Assembly (NCBI GenBank): GCA_021029095.1
Contig: JAJOHG010000123.1
Coordinates: 1 to 64,000 of the forward strand
Source: Phellopilus nigrolimitatus
Taxonomy: Eukaryota > Basidiomycota > Agaricomycetes > Hymenochaetales > Hymenochaetaceae
Direction of reading: 5' to 3'
DNA length: 64,000 bases
Program-made: the position numbers and the translations under genes
Shown here: positions 22,838 to 33,346 of the stretch, in pieces
Layout: the number at the start of each line of letters is the position of its first letter
Position numbering within the stretch: position 1 is the stretch's first letter
The notes under the pieces: generated by a model
Told to the model about the DNA's origin: nothing
What the model saw: the letters and a program-made list of their open reading frames with translations, nothing else
Database searches by the model: none

Positions 22838-23337
22838 TTTGCATTGTATTGAAATTATACTATAATTCTATGTTTGTTGTACCTCGCAATAATAATGATT
22901 AGTGTGTCTCGTACATTCGAGTAGTATCGCCTGCACTAGAGAACTGGTCAGTATGGACTTTTTCGCACTTTCGTCATTTCTATAAGCACACATAGTTTTC
23001 CACGTTGTATTGCCTGTAATCATTTGTAGTTAGAAGACTCAAGTTATGCGTAGAAAAGAAAAAAGAAAACAACACAAATGCTGCAAATGGCTTGAGTCGA
23101 ATCGGCGACATCGCGTCGTGGAACAGTCACAGTCACAGTCACATTTCAGCCAGCTCACGATTGTCGTCTGAGGTCTCGTTCCGACCCTCTACACTCCTGC
23201 CGGTCGTTATTCGAGGCCAGTATTGTTCTCGTTATATGTCATGCTGAGATCGAGTACTAACTTACTGTTCAAGTATAGATATTTTCAAGCGCTCAAACTT
23301 AGAGGAGCCACTCGCATTTTGTTTTTCGTCGACGAGT
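22838..23337. other. Intergenic region, start of three-gene inverted block
   Basis: P450 3' flank followed by the promoter region of the LRR F-box gene. At about 23,127-23,150 CAGTCA is repeated several times. A related GTGACTGTGACTG stretch occurs at about 61,545 upstream of the inverted copy, and another at about 29,770, so this promoter block is shared within the LRR F-box family. Confidence 0.55.
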
Positions 23338-24944
23338 ATGTCTTTTGCGTCGACCTCCGACGAGAAGGATTTTCACGAGCTACTGGTTCTCTTGGAGAAT
23401 AAAAAAGCGGTGGATGTAGTCACACATGCGGATCATATATGGAAGGAGCTTGTTGAAAAACAGTACGTTGCGCTTACGCTCTATCGACTGCCTCACACTC
23501 ATATACGAGGATTCGCCGCAGGAATTCGATTCTCGACTCTCTTACAGATGTATATGATACTTCGGCCATTGGAAATATTCAGAGGACTCTTGGACATTCG
23601 AAGAACATGCTTCGCGTGCTTCAGGCCTTGACGCACTCCTTGGAAGAAAGGACCATGTCCTTCGAGCGCCGCATGGCCCGTGCGGGGATCAAGAACGGCA
23701 TAGGCATCCTTCCCTTCGATATAATCTCGAAGATACTGGCTAACAGCAGGCCAACATTCAAGGAGGCGGTGGGATTGTCACATGTCAACTCGCAATTCCG
23801 ACAAGCGATGCTGTCGTCGCCTGTCATTTGGTCAAGTTACGGCCTTCACACGTATATGAGTTCCGAACAGATCGCGTCTCTTGCAAGCAGGATTGGTGCT
23901 CGGTCCCTTACTGCCAGGATTTCCTCGGAACGTGGGATTGAAGAATGGGAAAAGCGTGTGGATCTTATCCTCTCGTTAAACATGCGACTTAAAAAGCTTG
24001 AAATCGAAGACCTTGACAATTCCTCAGCTTCCTTCCTTCAGACCAACCATTCAAAATTACATATGCCTGTTCTCGAGGATCTAGCTATTAGTTATCACGG
24101 CTTCTCTCATTTGGTACATTTCTATGCTTCATGGTCCCTTGAGAGTGTGACGCGCCTCGAGGTCACCGACTTCATCCCGATGCCTATTTTCGGGCGACAT
24201 TTATCCTATTGCCATCTCAAATTCACGCGTACTTTCACTGTTGAAAGTCTTGCGGATTTCATAACCGGGCTGCCTTCGCTTAAGACCTTGAAAATCGAGC
24301 TTGTCGATATTGATGGAAGCAGCGACGACGAAGACGAAGACGAAGACATGGACGTTGACGACGAAGGAGACGCAGGACTTGGGATTTCGAGTATCACATG
24401 TTATTCATTCTCTGTCATCGGTCAAACATCGATATCATTCGCAAGACGCGTCCTTATCGCTATTCATCCGCCAAATGTCGCGGAAATGTCATTTTCCATT
24501 GTTTATCCCAGTCGCGAAGATTTCGAAGATGATCAAGATGCCTGGTGGCGACGGAACAGTCTCCTTACACCAGTGCGGCAATTCTCGAAGCTCAAAATTC
24601 TTAATCTTCACTTTTCGGGCCCGGATTCAAAGTATAGTCTAGTTTTCAGCACCATTCTGCTTCGTATGCCCCATGGGCTGGAGAGCATCCGGCTCGAGGC
24701 GCCCGGGCATAGATTGGACATGTATTGGTTGGACGACGCCGACGACTACGAGACTCCTCGACTTCATACTCTTCGTTTTTCCAACTGCGACGGAATGCAG
24801 TGCTCATTCCTTGAGGAGGTTCGAAAGGATCTTCTCGAAGATAGTGTACAAATCGAGAAGCTCGAGGTCATTGGGTGTCCGTTCGTAAAAGAGGAAAAGC
24901 TTCGAGCCGCTTTTCCAACCACGGAGCTCGTTTGGGTGGCCTGA
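23338..24944 (+). CDS. LRR-like F-box protein, intact left copy
   Basis: Exons 23338-23462 and 23522-24944 join in phase 2 to 515 residues. The intron boundary was fixed by alignment with the two related genes on the right: the acceptor is CCGCAG at 23,521, giving QNSILDSL. Residues about 104-150 form the F-box (ILPFDIISKIL...VNSQFRQAMLSSPVIW). The rest is repeated leucine-rich strand/helix material (LEDLAIS, VTRLEVTDF, LKTLKIELVD, KLKILNLHF, LHTLRFSNCDG), as in agaricomycete F-box/LRR proteins. A low-complexity acidic insert (SSDDEDEDEDMDVDDEGD) sits near residues 307-325. It is expected to be an SCF adaptor with a protein substrate-binding surface. It converges on the DUF6534 copy. Its inverted partner at 59,790-61,370 is frameshifted. 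Confidence 0.88.
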
Positions 24945-25632
24945 ATGCACGGACCTCGTATGTATGTTCATTCGCGCGAAACAACCTATTCTAATCTTTC
25001 ACCTCTTTCTAAAGAGGATCGGGGCGTAGTACTCTATCGTGCCTTTCATCGGCTTTTATCTCCTAGTCTTCAGATTCTCCAACACCAGTTACTTCTAGTC
25101 TTTCTTACTGGGGTTGCTACAAGGCTGGGTTTTTGACGTTGTGTCGCCTTGTTTTGCTTCTTTCCTTCCTGCTCTTCTGTAAAATATCAAATCGTGCTTC
25201 CTGCTTATTACCGCTTTACTCATTTATTTTGACCTTTTGATCCTTGCTATTTCTTGATAAAGTATTATTCGTCTAATCATAATTGACACCTGCTTGATCG
25301 TACCAGGACTTCAACCCAGGAAAACGAAAGGGCAAAGGTATTGGAGTGTCCAATTGCAACTTCTGATTCTTAGCTCCCGGAGAACGTGCGAAGTAACTGC
25401 AAAAGAGGCTGAAATCAACTAAGTAGCGGCGTATAATATGTGAGCCATTGCAAACACGACTTCAGAGAATTACTGCCAATATAATCAATGACAACGAAAG
25501 CTCGTCGGCTGAGCACCAAAACGCACACCGAGTCTAAACTTTGTCCATATATACATATAAGAATATCACGACCACATTGATCCTGCGCACCACCCCACAA
25601 GCCGCCTCGCGCGAAACGCGCATCGGGGAGTC
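24945..25632. other. 3' flanks between convergent genes
   Basis: The tails of the LRR F-box gene and the DUF6534 copy. Much of it matches 59,313-59,789 inverted. No gene is seen. Confidence 0.6.
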
Positions 25633-27251
25633 TCACTTAAGCTCGCGGCTGTCCTCCTTGCAGCTGCCTTCGCTCAGGCCTTTCGCGTCCGCGTCCTCCG
25701 TGTCCGTGTTTCCCCAGCCTGGCGCACTTACCGGGACGGGCATCTCGACGGGGTAGTGTGAGTTACGAGAGCGCGCGAAGGCCAGGCTTTGGACGGCGTA
25801 ATCGGGCCCGTGCGCCGTCTGTGCCTGTAGTGCAAAGGTCGCCGTCAGCGATACGAGGAATAAGGACGGAGTGTGAAAAGAAAAGAAACAGAAACAGAAA
25901 GGCGCGCTCACATCAACGACCACACTGGCGTCCATCGACCGCCCGGCAGGCCCGCCCTGCACGCGGCACTCGAGCTCCTTCTCGCGCTTCCACTTACACT
26001 CCGCAATTTCGATCCCGGAAAAGCCCCAGCTCGTGCTCAGGGGTGTCGCATGGCTGTTACGGGCGTCGCTGTGCTTGACGCCCCACCTCAGGAAAGCCAA
26101 GGAGCTCGTTTCTCGGAAAGCGGAACTCTGTATGCGCTGGGGCTTGTCAACCAGAATGTTGTATCAATTGCGATGTCGAAGGTTATCTGCGCGACGAGCT
26201 CAAGATCGCGGCGAATGAAGACGTTCAGCATGGCGCTGCCCTAGGTCTTGGCGTCGCCTCGCGGAAGTGGTGGGATATGATGATATTCTGGGAACGGAAG
26301 AAATAGATGAACACTCTAAATCAGGCAGAATCAATCTCGTGTTAGGGCCCCAATGTAAGCTGTGACCTACATATTCCAGTCAGCAAGACGCAAGATGTCG
26401 AGCACTGAGAAAAATATAAGAGTCAGATATTATATCAATAGCCGATTTAGTACGTACTGGTCGGGAGGATCAATGATATTATATCTGTACAAGTGCGTCG
26501 GGAAAGTCAGCAAGTACGGACTGGTGATATATTTCCAACCCGCACTCACAAAAAGGAGCATATGAATTGACGATCAGGAACTCGGAGGAGACCTCCGAGA
26601 CGATCTCCGACGTGCCCTCAAAAATGCGGGAAGTGACGTATGTGGACATCGCAAGGGAAGCAAGCACAAGCGCTCTTAGACCAGACATCATCGTGAAGTC
26701 GGCGACTCGAAGTTATGGGAGAGGAAAGAGAAAACAAACTAGCATGTAGGAGTTGCGGTTCATCGTCTGTTAAAACTGTAAATAGGTATAAGTTTCGTAC
26801 GATCTGACCAGAATTCGTACCAGCCAACATCGCCAGATGAGAAATGCTTGCACGGGTACCGCCAGCAGTACGTTCTGTAAGGGCGAAATTCAGCATTGTG
26901 GGTTATAAAAAACGGATCGATAGCGGGCGTACTCACAATCATCTGCTGCGACTTCATCACCCAGCTCACCTGGATCGCCTCGTAGGCGTCTCCAAAATTG
27001 CGCACTAGCGTATTCCACGAGTTCCACACGCTCGAGGACTTCTGCAGGACCGTGACGAGCACGAACAGCGCGACGGTCTTCACGAGATGCTCGCGTGCGC
27101 CCTGCGTCCTCCCGGGCACGCACGCACTGATGTACGACAGGAACGTGATGGCCTGCCCGATGATGATGCCCGTTTCGACGGAATGGAGGAGCGTCGCGAT
27201 GAGCCACGGTCCGATGCGCGGGTCGAGGCCAGGTATGATTCCGTCGGGCAT
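25633..27251 (-). pseudogene. DUF6534-type membrane protein, decayed left copy
   Basis: The first exon (from 27,251, MPDGIIPGLDPRIGPWLIA) and later segments match the right copy at 57,494-59,312 well, including LASLAMSTYVTSRIF and the C-terminal tail ending EDSRELK. Two lesions separate it from the right copy. First, a 7-nt duplication in the short exon at about 26,381-26,404 shifts the frame. Second, the exon for the late membrane helices is missing, and an unrelated stretch (about 26,092-26,250, reading LNVFIRRDLELVAQ) stands in its place. About 80 bp that carry the right copy's start codons are also absent upstream. It is probably non-functional as this family. Confidence 0.7.
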
Positions 27252-27830
27252 CGGGCTTATTTTTTAGTCGGCGGGGACAGGCCGGTGTCACAGAGGTGTT
27301 ACGACGCGACGAGTCACGACGCCAAACCAAAACGCAAAAGTTTTTGAAGCCGGCTCATTTCTGACTTTTACTGTCGTCTTAGACTCATCTATCGTCTTGC
27401 TTTTTACTTCTTTGTTCCACGATTCAATCGAAAAGCTGCAGCAATTTGGCAAACACAATTGTTTTTATTTTATTGTTTTCTGGCAAGTTGCTGACATGAG
27501 TACCCAGTATTTCCCAAATATGGTGGGCTTAGCCGAGCTGATGTTGCGGATCCCACTGATTTCGTCCTTCCTATTGGCTGTCAGATGCTGACAGATCCTC
27601 TTCCCAACTCGGGGACCTCATCGGAAAACGAGGCGCTATCCTTACATGAAACTTCTGTGATGTTTGCTAGATGCGAGTTTATACATGCAGAGTGAAGAAC
27701 ATACATCCCGGAAGAGGGCGGAGCTTGAACGTTATGGTGCCGTGCTATACGTGTCCCGCAGTGCTGCTACACGTTTCCTCCCAACCACTACGACCGGTTA
27801 GATCAACCTCCTTGTCGTATATCTAGTGTC

Positions 27831-28838
27831 CGAAACGATGCCCAAACGATCTCCACAGGCGGAGTAGCCGGCATCATCCTTGGTGTGGCAGTCTTCGTCT
27901 TTTTTGTCATAACGGTAAGCATACGTCTGTACGATTAGTCTCTATGTCGAACATTTATGGCCATTATTTTTTTTATTTAATACCCGGGTACAGGTCTTTT
28001 TTGATTCTTCGACAGATAGGGGGCAGGCGGGTTCGCGGAAACGGGAGCCCTCGCCGCCGCATACCGTACACGAGGACAGCGATCGCGATGATGACCGCCA
28101 CAGGCCAGATACAGGGTCGGCGGACGACGCTGACCTGCCGATCCTTTTAGATGATTCCGGATCGAGCACGAGCCGCACCTTTAGAGACGGGGCGCCTTGC
28201 ACTGAGCCGAGACGGAGGCGATTGTGGGTCGAGCCAGACAAATCGTCGCAATCTACTGTGATAGACGGGGTGGGCTGCTTCCTTGCATTACCAACATCGA
28301 ATGTTAATTAATTAAATATAATGCACAGCCGTCTGCAGATATCCCGAACGAAACAGAGATACCTGCTTCTGTAGATCTCCCTGCGCCGGAGCCGCACAAC
28401 CCCTGGAATGCAGCGGTCCCGCCAGCTCCTGCTTCTCGTCCTGCATCTCCGCCATCTCCGAACTCGCCGTTCTCCCTAGGCTTGTCGGCTACCACGTCTC
28501 TACAGCCGTTGCCGCTTGTTCAACAGTCTTCGCCTCCGGATAGCCCAGCGTATCCGATTCATCGCATGACTTCATCATCTACTCTCCGACCATCTCAACC
28601 TTTAGAGGTCCCGACTGTCGTCGCCCCGTCTATTCCCAGCACACGGACGTCCTCCGAGAGCTCTTTCTACACAGCGAAAGAGTTACGCTCTCCGGGGAGC
28701 ACGCAATCCAACTCGCCTTCTCAAACTCCATGGCACTCTGCGATGACGAGTCCTTCCACTCAGACTCTACCGAGTCTCGAGCCGGCCGTGACCAACAGTG
28801 AACCAGACAGGCTCGACGATCTGAGACAACTCCAGTGA
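27831..28838 (+). pseudogene. Ser/Pro-rich single-pass membrane protein, altered left copy
   Basis: Exons readable by comparison are a membrane exon ending 27,914 (STGGVAGIILGVAVFVFF), 27994-28269 and 28329-28838. Exon 2 is the same length (276 nt) as in the right copy at 55,557-56,801 and encodes a charged juxtamembrane segment. Exon 3 is Ser/Pro-rich but lacks about 45 residues present on the right, and a 2-nt loss near 28,823 brings an early stop (DDLRQLQ). The 5' end is unclear: an extracellular Cys-containing frame (QCCYTFPP) can be followed upstream, but no start was settled. It may still encode a shorter protein. Confidence 0.5.
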
Positions 28839-28890
28839 GGACTCTTGCGAAGGCATCTGGATTGCGGACTGCAGACACGTCGAAAGGCAT
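28630..28890 (-). other. Chimeric ORF: F-box start fused to antisense of the Ser-rich gene
   Basis: On the minus strand the first eight codons of an F-box copy (MPFDVSAV) run straight into the antisense of the Ser-rich membrane gene, giving an open frame of 86 codons. The join is near 28,864. It sits under a complete F-box upstream module, so it could be transcribed. There is no sign that the protein is useful. Confidence 0.4.
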
Positions 28891-29275
28891 TACTGAATGG
28901 ACCGATGGCCAAATGTACTCAGCAGTGCTTGCATTTTTGTATGCTTCATGCAGTTTGCGCCAAGCTCGTAATTAGTTACCATGTGGTTGTTACTCCGCGG
29001 TGGATGGCTACGAACGTAAGTCGGGACTCGTGATCATTGCGGTAGGTTCGTGACCGGTGTGGCAGCTAGCTGGCCTCACTCGTGGCGGTGAGAGTAGGCG
29101 TACTCGAAATTCTGGTGGACAAAACCATATTATCAACTTGCCTCTCTTGGCATTACATCCGCTTCTCCTTTACTCAGTCCCCTTGGAGTGCCTTCCGGAC
29201 TAGTCCTCGTACGCTTCTGAATCCGCGCTCGAGCCAGAGTTGAACTAGACATTACTATGAGTACCACGCCCAAGC
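28864..29275 (-). repeat. Orphan F-box upstream module
   Basis: Same block as that upstream of F-box copies A, D and G, including GCTTCATGCAGTTTGCGCCA and the later flank ending near 29,270, but the gene body is gone. It marks a recombination breakpoint between the F-box cluster and the three-gene block. Confidence 0.7.
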
Positions 29276-29962
29276 TCTAAAGAAATTCAGATGTCGAGCT
29301 TTTCGCTGGGCCTTCGATAACGCAGTTATTTCCGACCAAGAACTACAAACTACTCTCGTCCGACTTATGAAAGACTGCTACTGTACAGTACCAAGTCACA
29401 GAACGTCACAGTCACGACCAATATTCTCAACAAGCTCCCTCCTCGCGCGCATGTACGCTTCCGTCTGACTCCTGCGCACACTACACGGTCCTCCTCGGAA
29501 AGCGCAGGCGTGTGCGGCCTCCAGATTCCAACTGCGTTGGGAGACGGGGAGTGCTGAACATGGGGAGGCGCCTTCGCTGCTGATGGTGGCTAGGTCGGAC
29601 GTTCTCAATGTACTCGAATCGCTTGACAATAGCCAGAGCGCCACTCTCTTCATGACTGTCTCCTGGCTGCAGGGCAGTCGATAGATTTTGGGATCGTTAC
29701 TAAATACGAAACTCGCCAGTCTCGCCTGGACTCGAAGCGGCTTCGACGGTCCGGGCGTCGCCGAGTCGGCGGTCACTGTCGCTGTCACGGCTCAGTCAGC
29801 TCACAATCGTGTCGTCCGATAACACTGCCAGGCCTCGACCGACTCCTTCATCTCCTTCCCGCTCGTCATTCAAAGCAAGTATCGTTCTTGTTATCTGCCG
29901 TGTTGAGCTCCAGTAATGATAATCTGCTTTACAGAAGCCCGAGACTGTTTTCGTCAACGAGG
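29276..29962. other. Intergenic region upstream of the F-box-less LRR gene
   Basis: Includes a stretch near 29,770-29,960 that matches the promoter region of the LRR F-box genes (GTCACTGTCGCTGTCACGG, then a TCGTCAACGAGG context just before the start codon). No gene is seen on either strand; the 130-codon minus frame at 29,396-29,788 is unsupported. Confidence 0.5.
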
Positions 29963-31057
29963 ATGATGTCTGAGTCGACCCTTCACACGGGCATGAGTTC
30001 CGAGCAGATCAGGTCTCTTGCATACAGGGGTGGCGCTCTGCCCCTTAATGCGAGCATTTCCCCGAGGGTCGGGGTTGAGGACTGGGTTAGGCGTGTGGAT
30101 CTCATCCTCTCGTTGAGTATGTTGTTTAATCAGCTCGCAATCGAAGACGTCGATTGTGACGCAGGTCTACTCATTCGAAGCCGCCGTCCAGCGCTACAAA
30201 TGCCTAATCTTGAAGACCTGTCTATCAGTAGCCGCTGCTTCCCATGTTTCGTGCATTTCTATTCTTCATGGTCATTCGAGAATCTGAAACGCCTCCGGAT
30301 CACCGATTTCATCCCGATGCCTGTCTTCGGCAAAAATTTGTCTTACTGTCATTTCAGATTCACACACAGGTCTATTGTTGAACACCTTCTGCATTTCATA
30401 GGATCTATTTCGCTGGAAAAACTGACGATCGAACTCGTTGGTATTTCTCAAGAAGATGATGGGGACGATGTCATCGTAGGATACAAAGGTCTCGACATTT
30501 CCAGCATCACCTCGTATTCGTTCCATTCCATTGGTCAAACATCGCACACGTTCGCGGGGCGCGTCCTACTGACCATTCTTCCGCCGAACGTCACCGAGAT
30601 GTCGCTATCCATTGTTTATCCGAGTTGCCCAGAAGATGAAGCTGAAGGAAACGCCTTTGAGCAGCGAAAATATCTCCTCAGTCCGTTGCAGAAATTTTCA
30701 AAGCTCAAAATCCTCGATCTTCATTTCTCAGGCCCTGACTCCGGGTACACGGTGCCTTTCAGTTTCATCCTCAAGCACGCACCCAGCGGCTTGGAGACCG
30801 TCCGGCTCGAGGCCCCTGGACATGATTTGACTTTCTACTGGTACGGGCATGTCGTCAGTTACGAGGCCCCTCAACTTCGCACTCTTCGTTTCTGCAATTG
30901 TGATGGAATGTATTTAGGATTCATTCAAGAAGTCCGAAGCGAGCTTCTCCGTCAGGGTGTACAGCTCGAGAGGTTCGAAATCACTGGGTGTCCGCACGTA
31001 GAGGGACAAGAACTTCGAGCTGCTTTCCCGACCACGGAGGTTGTCTATGCGTCCTGA
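29963..31057 (+). CDS. LRR protein paralog with the F-box removed in frame
   Basis: One uninterrupted exon of 364 residues. It begins MMSESTL, matching the start of the LRR F-box paralog at 63,294 (MFSESTV), and passes directly into LHTGMSSEQIRSLA, which in the full-length relatives lies about 120 residues further on, after the F-box. The end of exon 1, the intron and the F-box segment are thus deleted with the frame kept. The LRR part is complete (FENLKRLRITDF, LEKLTIELVG, KLKILDLHFSG, LRTLRFCNCDG) and ends with the family C-terminus. Without an F-box it should not bind Skp1. It could be a decoy or a pseudogene that happens to stay open. Confidence 0.65.
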   Translation: MMSESTLHTGMSSEQIRSLAYRGGALPLNASISPRVGVEDWVRRVDLILSLSMLFNQLAIEDVDCDAGLLIRSRRPALQMPNLEDLSISSRCFPCFVHFYSSWSFENLKRLRITDFIPMPVFGKNLSYCHFRFTHRSIVEHLLHFIGSISLEKLTIELVGISQEDDGDDVIVGYKGLDISSITSYSFHSIGQTSHTFAGRVLLTILPPNVTEMSLSIVYPSCPEDEAEGNAFEQRKYLLSPLQKFSKLKILDLHFSGPDSGYTVPFSFILKHAPSGLETVRLEAPGHDLTFYWYGHVVSYEAPQLRTLRFCNCDGMYLGFIQEVRSELLRQGVQLERFEITGCPHVEGQELRAAFPTTEVVYAS

Positions 31058-32031
31058 GTCGGACTATATGGATACAAACGTGCGTGTCTGTCGAAATTAT
31101 GTGCCGAACTAGCTATTCCGACACTTCGTTCTTTTCTGAAGGAGCTTAAAGCTTGATGGCAACAAACATGCGTGGCTACGTATCGTTTCTTTTATCAATT
31201 TCTTGAAGTCAAGTTCCCAGCGCTCTCGCTAGTTATCTCATCTCCCTCTCTCTTGCTCTGGTTTCTGAAAATTCATGCTTTGTCGTGCTCTCGTCTTGCT
31301 TTGCTTGCTCTTTTTTTCTGCCCTTTCTCGAATGCCGAAGACCGAACTGCCCATTGCTGTACTCGTTTGTACCGAGATGTCTTGATTCTCACCGTTTCTT
31401 GTTTTAGAACTGCCCGTGCTACATATACTTTCACAATCTACACTGCGTGCTTGCTTGCGTATACTGACTCTGTATGACCTTTCTTGTCCTCCGATGTGCC
31501 GAGCTTGATCCGAATTTGACTAGCGCGGCAGCAACAGTCGCTCTGGGAGGCTCATAGTGCAGGATATGCTGAACTAAACATTGGATACCTTCGTTTCCAT
31601 ATGGTAGCTTTTCTTTTCTGAACTGTGATCCGAGCCAATCATTGTGCTCATGAAAACCTGCGGCCAGCGACTTCGGCTCTGAGAAACTGAAATCGCCGCT
31701 GACAATCAGTAGGGTGTCAATTTACTAAGGTTGATTTCCGCATGAGCATGCAAGAGAACAGAAGAAAAGTGCTGTAGAAAATGCGAGTATTTACCCTATT
31801 ACATTTGTTGTAAATTCGTTAACTGCAGAGGATACGCATGTAGCGGGGAATGACTGGCTTGAAAACAGACGCACGCCACTAAGGAAGATGATTGAGAGCC
31901 GGAGCTGGGCTCGAAATTCTATTACGTCTCGACATTTCATTTGTTTACTATACAGCATTTCCATTGACAAGCATTATGCACTAAGTGCTCCACGATTACG
32001 ATCAATGTGGCTAACGGAGAACAATAAAACT
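31058..32031. other. 3' flanks of the LRR gene and of F-box copy B
   Basis: A stretch at about 31,380-31,470 is similar in inverted orientation to about 61,775-61,830, beyond the third LRR F-box gene. From 31,550 on is the conserved 3' flank of the propeller-type F-box genes. No gene is supported. Confidence 0.5.
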
Positions 32032-33346
32032 TCAGTCAAAGTACTGGATGACGACGGATTCCTCCGTCGAAAAGTAGAGCGCGCCACTGTAGAATTCCAC
32101 TTTTGCTCTGATAGCGTGTGGCATGTTGAGTGTGCGGTATTCCACTCTTCCCTTGCAAGAGACTGTAGCGAGCATCCGCGCCTCCTCTTGGGGGTGCTGG
32201 ACAAAGGGAAAATCGCTGAACTTGATCACTACCGAATCAGCCAGCGAAGGCCAGCTTACGAGACTGTACATGCTAAGGTCCGGGTCCAAGATTATAGTAC
32301 CCGGACGCTCAAGGTGCGTGATGGATGGAAGGTGGCCATTCGTTCCGGACTCGGACACACCGGCTGTATCTGTAGTGGTATCCACGAGGAACGATTCTAG
32401 CATAGGGAAAGCTCGAGAGCCGTCACCCATGTCCACCGACATATGGTGATAGTGATTCCCTTTCGTTTTCGTTCCGCTTCGGGCTTCCAATGGAAGGCGC
32501 AGATGGACAACTTTCCATGATTCCGTCTATAGCTCGGTGTACGCGGGATGAGGCAGCTGGAATAAGGAATGTCACGCCCCAGTGCCAGAGTCTGCACCAC
32601 GCGCGAGCCAGAGGCACTAGGCCAAGAGTTGTGTAAGGACGAAAGGGAGATTGACTCGTTCGGATAGTGCTGTAAAACACCAATGATATAGCCATCCACC
32701 AAGTGTACGTCTACGAGTTGACACTGCAGAAAGCAAAGCATCAGTCCATTTTAACTCTCGCCTTTCATAAGATGTGGTTACACACCTCAAGGATTTCGAC
32801 GGAGCGTTTTTCTTTCCAGAATGTCACGAGAAGTTTTCCCAATATGGAGACTGTTGATATGTCACCACTCAACCTTGCAACCTCCACTGATCTGATCTTT
32901 GCATAGAATCATGTTCTGTTTTATACCTGTAAAGCGGTCATCTCGTCCGCCAGGTCCGCCGCCCAAGTTCACGGATCCGACGCATATTGTGGTTTCGCGT
33001 GTGGGCCGCGTCGGGGCAGAGCCTGTGCAATTGAAACGGCGCCGGTGCGCGCGCACGACTAGGGTGCGTAGTTTTTCCAAGCTCAGTGTCACTGATGGAG
33101 ACATGGTGGGGTAAATCGGGTGCATGGTCTTGCTCCAGCGCACGGAGGCATTCTAGCCAGAAGAGCCTGTTTAAGACCACATCGCGAAGAAACTTGCATG
33201 TCTGAAACAAGAATTAGAGAGATTTACGGTCAGACAAACATATTGGAAACACGCACAGCCTCGAGAGCTAGGACTGCCTTGAAGTCCGACAACATGGCTA
33301 TTTCGAACCAAATTTCATTTGGAACTGCAGAGGAGTCGAGAGGCAT
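32032..33346 (-). pseudogene. F-box/propeller protein, copy B, deleted and frameshifted
   Basis: Exon 1 (33346-33257) is intact and encodes MPLDSSAVPNEIWFEIAML. Exon 2 starts at 33,201 but shifts frame and breaks off near 32,935, joining directly to late exon-3 sequence, so about 330 bp covering the first propeller strands are missing. Exon 4 also changes frame near 32,480 before ending with the normal VVIQYFD terminus at 32,032. It is a pseudogene and forms a head-to-head pair with copy C. Confidence 0.8.

Larger units (their letters stand above)
23100..28862. repeat. Left copy of inverted three-gene block
   Basis: Contains LRR F-box (+), DUF6534 (-) and Ser-rich membrane protein (+). The same three genes, flanks included, occur in inverted order at about 55,565-61,560. 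Homology ends near 28,862, where the sequence switches abruptly to an F-box 5' module. Confidence 0.85.

Noticed and set aside
31172..31477. 101-codon hydrophobic ORF downstream of the F-box-less LRR gene
   Set aside because: Its segment is partly repeated, inverted, at 61,775-61,830 without a matching frame; probably 3' untranslated sequence.
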